Assembly: GCA_947467625.1 (NCBI GenBank)
Contig: CANIJN010000030.1
Coordinates: 1 to 33,354, forward strand
Length of the DNA: 33,354 nt
Reading direction: 5' to 3'
Source of the DNA: Opitutia bacterium
GTDB lineage: Bacteria > Verrucomicrobiota > Verrucomicrobiia > Opitutales > Opitutaceae
The translations under genes were made by a program, and so were the position numbers. Shown piece by piece: positions 16,201 through 23,154 of this stretch (positions within the stretch are counted from its first letter, which is position 1; each line of letters begins with the position of its first letter). Below the pieces are notes generated by a model. It had not been told where the DNA came from. It saw nothing but the letters and a program-made list of their open reading frames with translations, and searched no databases.

Positions 16201-18348
16201 TCAAAAACGCGTGGTCAGGCCCAAACGGAGCGCGCGGGGCGAGCCGGGGGTGATGTTCGTGTTGCTGTGCGCGGAGGCGAAGGAGGCGCGGTCGAGGAGA
16301 TTTTCGACGTTCAGTTGGGCGCGCAAACGAGCGTTGAGCCGAAAGAGAAGCGCGGCGTCGAAACGGACGAAGCTCGGTAGGCGGACCGTGTTATCCGTAG
16401 AGGTGAAGAGTTCGTCGCGGTAGATCGTGCCGAGCCCGAAGCCCCACTGCGGGTTGAAATCGTAGCGGTTCCAGAGCGAGAGGGTGTGGCGCGGAAGTTG
16501 GGCGAGCCGGGCGCCGGCGAGGACGGTGGGGGACTGGGTCGTCTTGACCGTGCCGTCCTGATACGCGTAGCCACCGACAACGCTCCAGTTTTGGGTGACG
16601 CGACCGGTGAGGCCTAGCTCGATTCCGCGCGCGCGCTGACCGTCGACGAGGAGCGATTGGGTCGGATCAGCGGGATCGGTGATGGCGACGTTGAGACGGT
16701 CAAGACGGTAGGCGGCGGCGGTGAAGGCGAGGTCGTAGTGGAAATCCCACTTCACGCCAAATTCGTAATTCGTAAATTTTTCAGGAGCGAGGGAGCGGTT
16801 GGTGAGGCTCAGGGAGGACAGTTGTTCGCCGGCGCGGGGCACGCAGGATGTGCTATAACTCGTGTAGACCGCGAGGTGAGCGGCGGGTTTGTAGATGAGG
16901 CCGGCGCGGGGTGAGATGAGGTGGTCGGTGCTGGCGATGGTCGCGGCCGTGCGGCGATCCTGGAAATCGACGGAGAAATTTTCCAGGCGCACTCCTGCGA
17001 CGGCGAGGAGCTGCGGGAGCACGGTGATCTGGTCTTGCACGTAGCAGGCGACGGTTTGCGCGACGCCGTGGTTGTTGGCGTCGGTGGCGCCCGGGAGGAA
17101 CGTCACGGGGAGCGTAGTGCGGGGGTTGGCGAGAGGGACGTTCAGGGAGGTGGTCGTCGGGCTAACCGACGTGAAGTAACCGGTGAGGCGGAGATTGTCG
17201 GTGGTCTGGCGGGCGAGCTCCAGGCCGGTGAGAATCTGGTGACGGACGGCGCCGGTGGCGAAGGGGAACACCACGTCGGTTTGATTGAAGAGATTCTCGC
17301 GGTCGGTGGCTTGGTTGTAGGCGGAGAGGGCGACGGTGGTGCCGGCGGCATTTACGGAACCGGGGTAAATATTTTGGTAGAATTTTTCGTAGCGGCCAAA
17401 GCGCGTGTGATTGCGCAGCGTGATGCGGCCGGCGAACGAGTGATCGAAAATGGTGTAGGCGGTGTTGACGGTGGCGCGGGTGGGACTCTGGGCAGGGTCA
17501 CCGAAGAACGTCGCCGTGGCGGCTGGCACGGGGCGACCTTGAAATGAGGATACGCCGCGGTCGGCGGTGCGGGCGTCGTGGAAATGTTCGACGCCGGCAC
17601 GGAGCGTGGTGCGCGGCGCGATCCGCCATGCGACGGTGGGATTGACGCCGTAACGGCGCAGGGTGACGTCGTCGCGGTAGCTGTCGGCGTCCTCGAAGAG
17701 TGCGGTTGCACGGTAGGCCAGCGTGGGCGTGACGGCGGCACCGAGGTCGAGGGTAGCGCGATTCTGGCGCGACGAGCCGAAGGTGAGGGCGAGCTCACGA
17801 GTGGCGGTGCCGTTGGCCTGTTTGGTAACGCGGTTGATGAGGCCGCCGGCGCCACCGCGGCCGAAGATCAGCGCGTTGGGGCCTTTCAGCACTTCGACGC
17901 GCTCGACGGAATAGAGGTCGCGGAAATATTGGACATCGTCGCGGACGCCATCGACGAAGAAGTCGGCAGTGGTCGCATTGCCGCGCAGGACGGGCGTATC
18001 GCGATTGCCCTCACCTTGGGCGATCCCGGCGCCGGGCACGTAGCGCGTGATGTCGCCGATGCTGTGCATGGCTTGATCGTCGATGAGTTCGCGGGTGACG
18101 ACGCTGATGGCTTGGGGGACATCGACGAGGGCGGTGTCGGTCTTGGTGGCCGTGACGCTGCGCTGGCTGGAGTAGGATTTTTCGCGTTGGTCGTTTACCC
18201 GAAATTTCTCGAGATGGATGGTGTCGTCCCGGGGAGGAAGATAACTGGGGGTCGTCGCGGCTTGGGAAAAGACGGTAGAAGCGGCGAGGCCGAACGGCAG
18301 CACCAGTGAGGCGAGCACGCGAGCCAGGGAGGACAGGTTAGTCTTCAT
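16201..18348 (-). CDS. TonB-dependent siderophore receptor
   Basis: A 715-residue outer-membrane receptor. The frame is open for 71 more codons upstream, but the ATG at 18348 starts a signal peptide (MKTNLSSLARVLASLVLPFG, cleavage near FSQA, residue 30). Next is a TonB-box-like strand (DTIHLEKFRV), then a plug domain with the siderophore-receptor signatures VDVPQAISVVTRELIDDQ, YVPGAGIAQGEGN, DTPVLRGN, FFVDGVRDD and VERVEVLKGPNALIFGRG. The rest is a 22-strand barrel with SPRAGLIYKP, YTSYS, EFGVKWDF, RARGIELGLTG, NVENLLDR, ending in F. It should import a ferric siderophore, probably hydroxamate or catecholate type, which cannot be decided from sequence. PepSY protein downstream supports the iron role. 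No clear 19-bp Fur box was found near the start. Confidence 0.95.
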   Translation of the reverse strand: MKTNLSSLARVLASLVLPFGLAASTVFSQAATTPSYLPPRDDTIHLEKFRVNDQREKSYSSQRSVTATKTDTALVDVPQAISVVTRELIDDQAMHSIGDITRYVPGAGIAQGEGNRDTPVLRGNATTADFFVDGVRDDVQYFRDLYSVERVEVLKGPNALIFGRGGAGGLINRVTKQANGTATRELALTFGSSRQNRATLDLGAAVTPTLAYRATALFEDADSYRDDVTLRRYGVNPTVAWRIAPRTTLRAGVEHFHDARTADRGVSSFQGRPVPAATATFFGDPAQSPTRATVNTAYTIFDHSFAGRITLRNHTRFGRYEKFYQNIYPGSVNAAGTTVALSAYNQATDRENLFNQTDVVFPFATGAVRHQILTGLELARQTTDNLRLTGYFTSVSPTTTSLNVPLANPRTTLPVTFLPGATDANNHGVAQTVACYVQDQITVLPQLLAVAGVRLENFSVDFQDRRTAATIASTDHLISPRAGLIYKPAAHLAVYTSYSTSCVPRAGEQLSSLSLTNRSLAPEKFTNYEFGVKWDFHYDLAFTAAAYRLDRLNVAITDPADPTQSLLVDGQRARGIELGLTGRVTQNWSVVGGYAYQDGTVKTTQSPTVLAGARLAQLPRHTLSLWNRYDFNPQWGFGLGTIYRDELFTSTDNTVRLPSFVRFDAALLFRLNARLRAQLNVENLLDRASFASAHSNTNITPGSPRALRLGLTTRF

Positions 18349-19067
18349 GTTGAAAAATAAACAAAACGGGCGTCGCGCAGTCCGGACTCGTCGAGCGACG
18401 GACGGAAGCGAACGGAAGTGGGGAACGGTGCCGGTTCGCCGCGCAGGGCGGAACTCGGGAGAAATTTGAGTGCGGCCAAATGTTGACCGACCAACTGACA
18501 GCACGCTACGCGCGCAACGGGAGAAAGACTCAAGGAGACGACAAGGGTGACCATGGGACAACGAGCGGTGACGTCCTTTGGCACCGAAGTGCCAGCCGCG
18601 CGATGGGGTGGAGTGGCGTGTGGCGGTGGGGGGCCGACGGCGAAAGGTAAGCGGTGTTGGCGAACAGCGGCGGACTCCCTGTCCGGCGGGTGGGAGAACG
18701 CGAAGGCGTCGACAGGAAAGTCAGCCCTGCGGGCGGAGACGATGGGGTCAGCGGACGAGCAGCCCAGCGGCGGGCGGGCGAGAGCGCGGGCGGTAGATTC
18801 GTCAGCCAGGGGGCTCGAAATGAAAGTAGGCCGAACGAAGACCTCGCGATAGAGAGCGATCGCGTGGGCGAGCAAGCCGAACGCGCGGCTGGCCAACGGG
18901 TGGCTGAACGACGAGTGGCGCGGGACGCTGCGTGTGACGGAGGAAGCGCCCGCGGTGTCTGGTTCCGGCTGCGAGGTGGGCTCAAATCGCGAGAGGCCGA
19001 CGACAGCCGCCAGCGCGATAAGCGCGGCGCACTGGGCGGATCGGATGGAGCAGACACTCGAAAACAT
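18345..19067 (-). CDS. Doubtful hypothetical ORF upstream of the siderophore receptor
   Basis: A 240-codon open frame with no recognisable family. In favour: it begins with a basic and hydrophobic stretch (QCAALIALAAVVGL), its first ~100 codons show strong C/G preference at the third position, and its TGA overlaps the receptor ATG in an ATGA arrangement that suggests translational coupling. Against: the sequence is rich in P, S, R and A with few predicted core strands or helices, other frames in the same segment are also open, and the product resembles GC-rich noncoding translation. If it is not a gene, the interval 18349-19149 is a roughly 800-bp leader with no recognised RNA element. Confidence 0.28.
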   Translation of the reverse strand: MFSSVCSIRSAQCAALIALAAVVGLSRFEPTSQPEPDTAGASSVTRSVPRHSSFSHPLASRAFGLLAHAIALYREVFVRPTFISSPLADESTARALARPPLGCSSADPIVSARRADFPVDAFAFSHPPDRESAAVRQHRLPFAVGPPPPHATPPHRAAGTSVPKDVTARCPMVTLVVSLSLSPVARVACCQLVGQHLAALKFLPSSALRGEPAPFPTSVRFRPSLDESGLRDARFVYFST

Positions 19068-19149
19068 GGTCGATTGCTAATGAGACCTAGTCGCGTTAAA
19101 ACAAGAGGGAAATAGGGATCTTCGCTCATATCGTTGGGCAAAAGATATT

Positions 19150-19254
19150 TCAGAGACTCACCAGCGCCTCGATTCGCTCCGGCGGCAGGATTCGACGCCC
19201 ACGCCGATCACGTTTCTCCCCGGCCTCGATCACTTCCGTTCGTAAGGTTTCCAT
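19150..19254 (-). pseudogene. Possible truncated transposon accessory (IS66 TnpA-like HTH) remnant
   Basis: The minus-strand frame encodes a short basic stretch (KRDRRGRRILPPERIEALVSL) that ends at a stop. In intact helix-turn-helix accessory proteins of IS66-like elements of Verrucomicrobia, a similar GRRxLPxxRRxxL segment is the N-terminus and is followed by the helix-turn-helix (SGLSxxxFARRxG...). Here everything after it is missing. No terminal inverted repeats were found. Similarity is judged by eye from about 20 residues, so this is weak. Confidence 0.3.
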
Positions 19255-19551
19255 CCCCTCACTTTGTCCGGCGTCGCTCCTGCTGCATAGGGGCCCCCCG
19301 GGCGGACGCTTACCCTCGTTCGAGTGACGTTGGTGAATAGATACCGCCCAAGCCCTGAACACGCGCACGGCGCGTGGATGAAGTGGAATCCAAGACTAAG
19401 AACGGCGTTCATGCCGCGCCGAAACTGTCGTCGTGCGAGTGCCGCAAGAAGATCAGTGGATCGTTTCTCGGTTTCAGAGCAGTTCGCGATGATTGCGGGC
19501 AAACGACAGAAGGTCTTCCCGCGTCCCTGATTTATGAGGTAGGGCTGCATT
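19255..19551. other. Spacer with no convincing gene, at the left edge of the defence island
   Basis: Only short, unrelated open frames are present on either strand, none with a recognisable motif or a start preceded by a signal. No hairpin with T tract follows the ATPase-TOPRIM stop at 19552. Base composition falls between the GC-rich flank and the lower-GC defence genes, consistent with a junction. Confidence 0.4.
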
Positions 19552-21282
19552 CTAACCGACACGGCGAAGAACGCTCCAGATAGCATCGAGCTTCAGCCTA
19601 ACCTCCGGTGGCAGTTCCTCCGCTTGCATGGTCTCAGCAATTAGAAAGTAGTCGCTCTTGGGCACGTCCAGCTTGACGTGGGCAAAGAGGTCGGGGAGCA
19701 GCGTTTTGCTGGCGCGCAAGCCCTCCAAATATCCCCCGTTATCACTCAACGGATTTTGAAACACGTCGGGCGGCATTTTGCCGCGAAGATAATTCATTGC
19801 CTGATCTGATGCCTGCAGGGCGAACAGCTCTCCGCCTGCTTTCGAAGCGGCAAAGCGAGCCAAGGCCGCAGGATGAAGCAGGTAGCTTTCGGCTTCGTAG
19901 CGTTCCCAACGCAGGACCTCTAGACCGTCTGCTTTCACCTCACGATCCGGCAGGTTGCGGTTGTCGCCATCGAGCAATAATACCCCACGCATGTTTGCGC
20001 GGATGCCACGCAGCGCGAAGAAATGCCGCTTCGCTTCTTTGGGGTCGCGTCCGTGATTGTCGTGCCAATAGGCGACCGACTCAAACCAGCGAAGCGACTC
20101 GTGCTTGAGCACCCGGGCCCAAGCTTTGAGCAGGTTGAAATCGGTATGGCCCTCGACATAGAGAATGCCGTCGGACTTTTCCGCCAGCAGCAGATCCAGC
20201 GATGTGATTCGCTTCAATGCCTCGCGCACTCGGGCACGATCGATGTCGGTCAATAGACGGTGCGGATGGTCGAAGAAGGAGACGATTTGGCTGGGGTCGG
20301 TGTCGTCGATGAAAACCTCCGCGTGGGTGGCGAGAACTAACTGGCCTTGTTGGCGCAAGCAGATGGATCGCAGTCGATCATAGACCTGCTTTTGCAAGAT
20401 CACGTGCAAATGAGCGTCGGGTTCGTCCAGCAGAATGAGACTGCTCTGGCGGGAGAATAAGAAACCGAGAATCAGTAAAACCTGATGAAACCCGGTGCCC
20501 GCCGTCGAGATGTCGAGCACGGGCAAGCCGCCAGCCCCGGTGCCCTCGGGGATTCCTTTCAAGTAATCACAGGCGATGTAGGGAGAGCCGCCGTAGCGGG
20601 GTTTCTTCAGCCGCACGCGGAAAATCGTTTCGATCAAGTCTGATAATTCCGTCCAGCGCGTGTGGTCTTCGTTCTCGGACACCGACAGCAGGAGATTTCG
20701 GATGATTTCGCCCGCTTTCCCCTGACCGAGCAGCATGTCTTGATAGGGACGGTCATGCCGGGTTTCGTTGACGCTGACGCCGGAGAACGGTGGCACGTAA
20801 ACGATGGACACGGTGCGTTGCACGGTAGCGAGGTTAGCAAGGTCGCCCTCGCGTGGCTTCACGTGAATCTGCTCCGGCCCGGAGTGCCGAATTTCAAAAC
20901 CGAATTCCCAAGCGTGGCCGTTATCCTCTCCGTGCAAGGTAATCGACATCACGCGGGGCGCGCCGAGTTTCTGGCCGTCGCCCAACTCGTCTTTTTTCAA
21001 GGCGGTATAGGTATCAGTCCATAGTTGATCCATCGAAGGCAGGGGGATGGCCGTGAACTCCTGCCGGGTGATCGGAACACCGGTGCGCTCTTTGGCTTTG
21101 GACTTGGAATCGGGACCGCGCCGTTCCAGCCATTTTTGTAAGGCGAGGTTCCACACCATGATGGCATGAAGCAGAGTGGATTTACCGCTGTTGTTTGGTC
21201 CCGCCAGTAGGGTCAGTGGCGATAGATCAAAGGTTTGGTCAGCAAACCGCTTAAAGTAACGGCAGTGGATGGATTTGATCAT
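19552..21282 (-). CDS. OLD/PARIS-like ABC ATPase-TOPRIM nuclease
   Basis: A 576-residue fusion of an SMC/ABC-type ATPase and a TOPRIM domain. Walker A GPNNSGKST is at 28-36 after an N-terminal strand typical of AAA_15/AAA_21 proteins (SIHCRYFKRFADQTFDLSPL). The ABC signature-like STAGTGFHQ is at 259-267, Walker B LILLDEPDAHLH at 282-293, and the H-switch LATHAEVF at 317-324. TOPRIM acidic residues are E377 in YVEGHTD and D438/D440 in LLDGD, followed by RWERYEAESYLLHP, common in OLD-type and DUF4435-type TOPRIM regions. OLD nucleases, GajA of Gabija and the PARIS AriA/AriB pair use this architecture in phage defence. It starts 17 bp after the GHKL-nuclease gene, so the two are almost certainly co-translated. 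No UvrD-like partner is present, which argues against Gabija. Confidence 0.93.
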   Translation of the reverse strand: MIKSIHCRYFKRFADQTFDLSPLTLLAGPNNSGKSTLLHAIMVWNLALQKWLERRGPDSKSKAKERTGVPITRQEFTAIPLPSMDQLWTDTYTALKKDELGDGQKLGAPRVMSITLHGEDNGHAWEFGFEIRHSGPEQIHVKPREGDLANLATVQRTVSIVYVPPFSGVSVNETRHDRPYQDMLLGQGKAGEIIRNLLLSVSENEDHTRWTELSDLIETIFRVRLKKPRYGGSPYIACDYLKGIPEGTGAGGLPVLDISTAGTGFHQVLLILGFLFSRQSSLILLDEPDAHLHVILQKQVYDRLRSICLRQQGQLVLATHAEVFIDDTDPSQIVSFFDHPHRLLTDIDRARVREALKRITSLDLLLAEKSDGILYVEGHTDFNLLKAWARVLKHESLRWFESVAYWHDNHGRDPKEAKRHFFALRGIRANMRGVLLLDGDNRNLPDREVKADGLEVLRWERYEAESYLLHPAALARFAASKAGGELFALQASDQAMNYLRGKMPPDVFQNPLSDNGGYLEGLRASKTLLPDLFAHVKLDVPKSDYFLIAETMQAEELPPEVRLKLDAIWSVLRRVG

Positions 21283-21299
21283 TGTCGTATGCGGTTGTC

Positions 21300-23066
21300 C
21301 TACGGTTTTTCGTTAAGTTGGCGCAATAACCATTCGAGCTGGGTGCGGGCGTTGGCGATCACGGCTCGGTAGGAGAGAAACTCGGTCCGCTTTCCGGAAT
21401 AGTCGGATTGGAGCTTTTGATCGACGAGACCGCCGAGAATCAGGATGTCCAAACTGATTCCGAGTTGGCCGGACAGGGTGTCGGCATACTTGATCGCTTG
21501 GCTTTCCGCGTCGCGCCCTACGGTGATAGACGGACGCTTGAACTCGACCAATAGATGCCGGCCTTCGACGTTGGCGGCCAGAAGCAGGTCAGGGCGGTCG
21601 GTGGCGTCCGTGCCTTTGTAGTTTTTTTCAGTGAAATCTTGGACAATCGAGCGGAGCTGCCGGTTGCTGGACATCAAGCTGTATTCGTTTCCGAAAATCC
21701 AGAGGCTGTGTTGCAGCGCCGTGTGCATCTGGCTTTCGGTCGTGACCGTATCGGTCGCGAGTTTGTCCAGGCTGTCCAAATAGGTGCGCCGCCGTTCGGC
21801 TTGCTGGCCGATGAAGGCGAGGTCAGCCAAGCCGAATTTGTCGAGGGCCTGAGCAAAAATAAAGACGTCGGACTTTTCCGCCGCTTCGACTTCTTTGCAA
21901 ACCGTCCAATACTCATCCGTTTCCAAGGCATCGAGCACGAGATTGATAAGAATAGTGATGCGCTCCTCTTTCTCGCCCTCCTGATAGCTCCGGGATATGA
22001 GTTTTTCGAGACGATCCTCGGCGATAGCGCGGCGGTGCTCCGGGACCGCTTCCAGCCGACGCTTCATCAGCTGCGTCCAGCGGGCTTTCGCTAGGTTAAC
22101 CTCTCCCGTATGAACTTCGGAGAGGCTGGCCCTGATGTCTTCCTTTATGGCTTGGCTGAGGTATTCGAAATTTTTGTCGCTTTCGATCACGTCTCCACCG
22201 GCGGCGGTGAGTTCGATGGTCTCCGACTCGATTCTCACTTCGCCGACCACGCGGTTACGCAGGCGGTCGGTGAGTTGCTCCTCGTGCTCCAAGCCCCAGT
22301 GATGAGGCTTCCCAATGGCTTTTTCACCGGCCCGAAGAACGATGCCGGCGTTGCGCGCGGCTACGGGTTTTTCGCTAACCGTCCATTTGACCGTGGCGGT
22401 TTTTCCGTCGGGCAAGGTGTAGTCTTTGGTGAATTTGGTGCCCTGGATTTCATGCCGGTGAACTCGGTCCCCATTTATGAAAATTTCGACACCACTTTCG
22501 CGCCCGTAGTCGTAGGCTAAGATTTCGCGGAGCTTGTCGGCTTGGGGAAAGTTGAGGCGGGGGTTGAGATTCTTAAGAATAACCGTCGTGCCGTGCTGCG
22601 CCTTCTCGCAGGGGTCCACTTCCACCGGCAGCGGGACGAGTTCGATATCTTTACCGGCGGCCATCAACACCGTCTTGGAAATGGTGACGCGGGTCTGGGT
22701 GCCGTGCGCGCGGGTAACGACCTCCATTTCATCGGCGAGGATGAGACCGGAGAACTTACCGACGCCGCGCCGGCCCTTGACGAGGCGGTTGAGATTTGGG
22801 GTGCGGTCGCCTTTGCGGCTGATGCGGGGGCTGGCGATGTTGAGATACTCCTGGCGAAGCTCCTGTTCCTTCATGCCGTTGCCGTCATCCTGAATTATGA
22901 TGGAGTCGGGAGTCATCGGCGCGGGAAGTGTGATTCGCACGGAACGGGCTTCAGCGTCCCACGCGTTGTCGATGAGTTCGCGCAGGGCGCGCTCGCTGGA
23001 TGAATAGTTTTCGCCCAGAATCGTGGCGACACGCGGATCGACTGAAAAGTGAGCGGGTTTGTTCAT
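21300..23066 (-). CDS. GHKL ATPase fused to PD-(D/E)XK nuclease
   Basis: A 588-residue protein. The N-terminal GHKL (Hsp90/MutL/MORC-type) ATPase shows the N box E30-L-I-D33-N34, the G1 box DDGNGM at 60-65, the G2 lid GRRGVGKFSG at 98-107, and HGTTVILKNL further on. A middle region of about residues 230-470 is mainly helical. The C-terminal domain has D493 in RPDLLL and E508-F-K510 in LLVEFKRP, with QAIKYAD after it, the classic PD-(D/E)XK nuclease pattern seen also in Shedu-type proteins. The likely role is ATP-gated DNA cleavage or clamping, by analogy with MutL and MORC. The ATG at 23066 is 88 bp after the AIPR stop, behind a perfect 15-bp palindrome. The gene ends 17 bp before the ATPase-TOPRIM start. 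Confidence 0.93.
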   Translation of the reverse strand: MNKPAHFSVDPRVATILGENYSSSERALRELIDNAWDAEARSVRITLPAPMTPDSIIIQDDGNGMKEQELRQEYLNIASPRISRKGDRTPNLNRLVKGRRGVGKFSGLILADEMEVVTRAHGTQTRVTISKTVLMAAGKDIELVPLPVEVDPCEKAQHGTTVILKNLNPRLNFPQADKLREILAYDYGRESGVEIFINGDRVHRHEIQGTKFTKDYTLPDGKTATVKWTVSEKPVAARNAGIVLRAGEKAIGKPHHWGLEHEEQLTDRLRNRVVGEVRIESETIELTAAGGDVIESDKNFEYLSQAIKEDIRASLSEVHTGEVNLAKARWTQLMKRRLEAVPEHRRAIAEDRLEKLISRSYQEGEKEERITILINLVLDALETDEYWTVCKEVEAAEKSDVFIFAQALDKFGLADLAFIGQQAERRRTYLDSLDKLATDTVTTESQMHTALQHSLWIFGNEYSLMSSNRQLRSIVQDFTEKNYKGTDATDRPDLLLAANVEGRHLLVEFKRPSITVGRDAESQAIKYADTLSGQLGISLDILILGGLVDQKLQSDYSGKRTEFLSYRAVIANARTQLEWLLRQLNEKP

Positions 23067-23079
23067 GGATTCTGGCTGA

Positions 23080-23094
23080 AATACGATTCGTATT
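23080..23094 (-). promoter_or_regulatory. 15-bp palindrome, candidate operator for the GHKL-TOPRIM pair
   Basis: AATACGA (23080-23086), T, TCGTATT (23088-23094) is a perfect inverted repeat 13 bp ahead of the GHKL ATG. Read on the minus strand it overlaps TAATAC, a -10-like hexamer, though no good -35 is seen. A dimeric repressor or RNA hairpin could act here. Confidence 0.42.
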
Positions 23095-23154
23095 AAAGAA
23101 CGGCCACTAATGACCTCTCTGTGGATGGTTCGTCATCCGACCAAATTGAGCACA

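Noticed and set aside
19230-19586. A 118-codon minus-strand frame after the ATPase-TOPRIM gene
   Set aside because: No motif, overlaps the end of the ATPase-TOPRIM gene, and its residue composition is like random translation.
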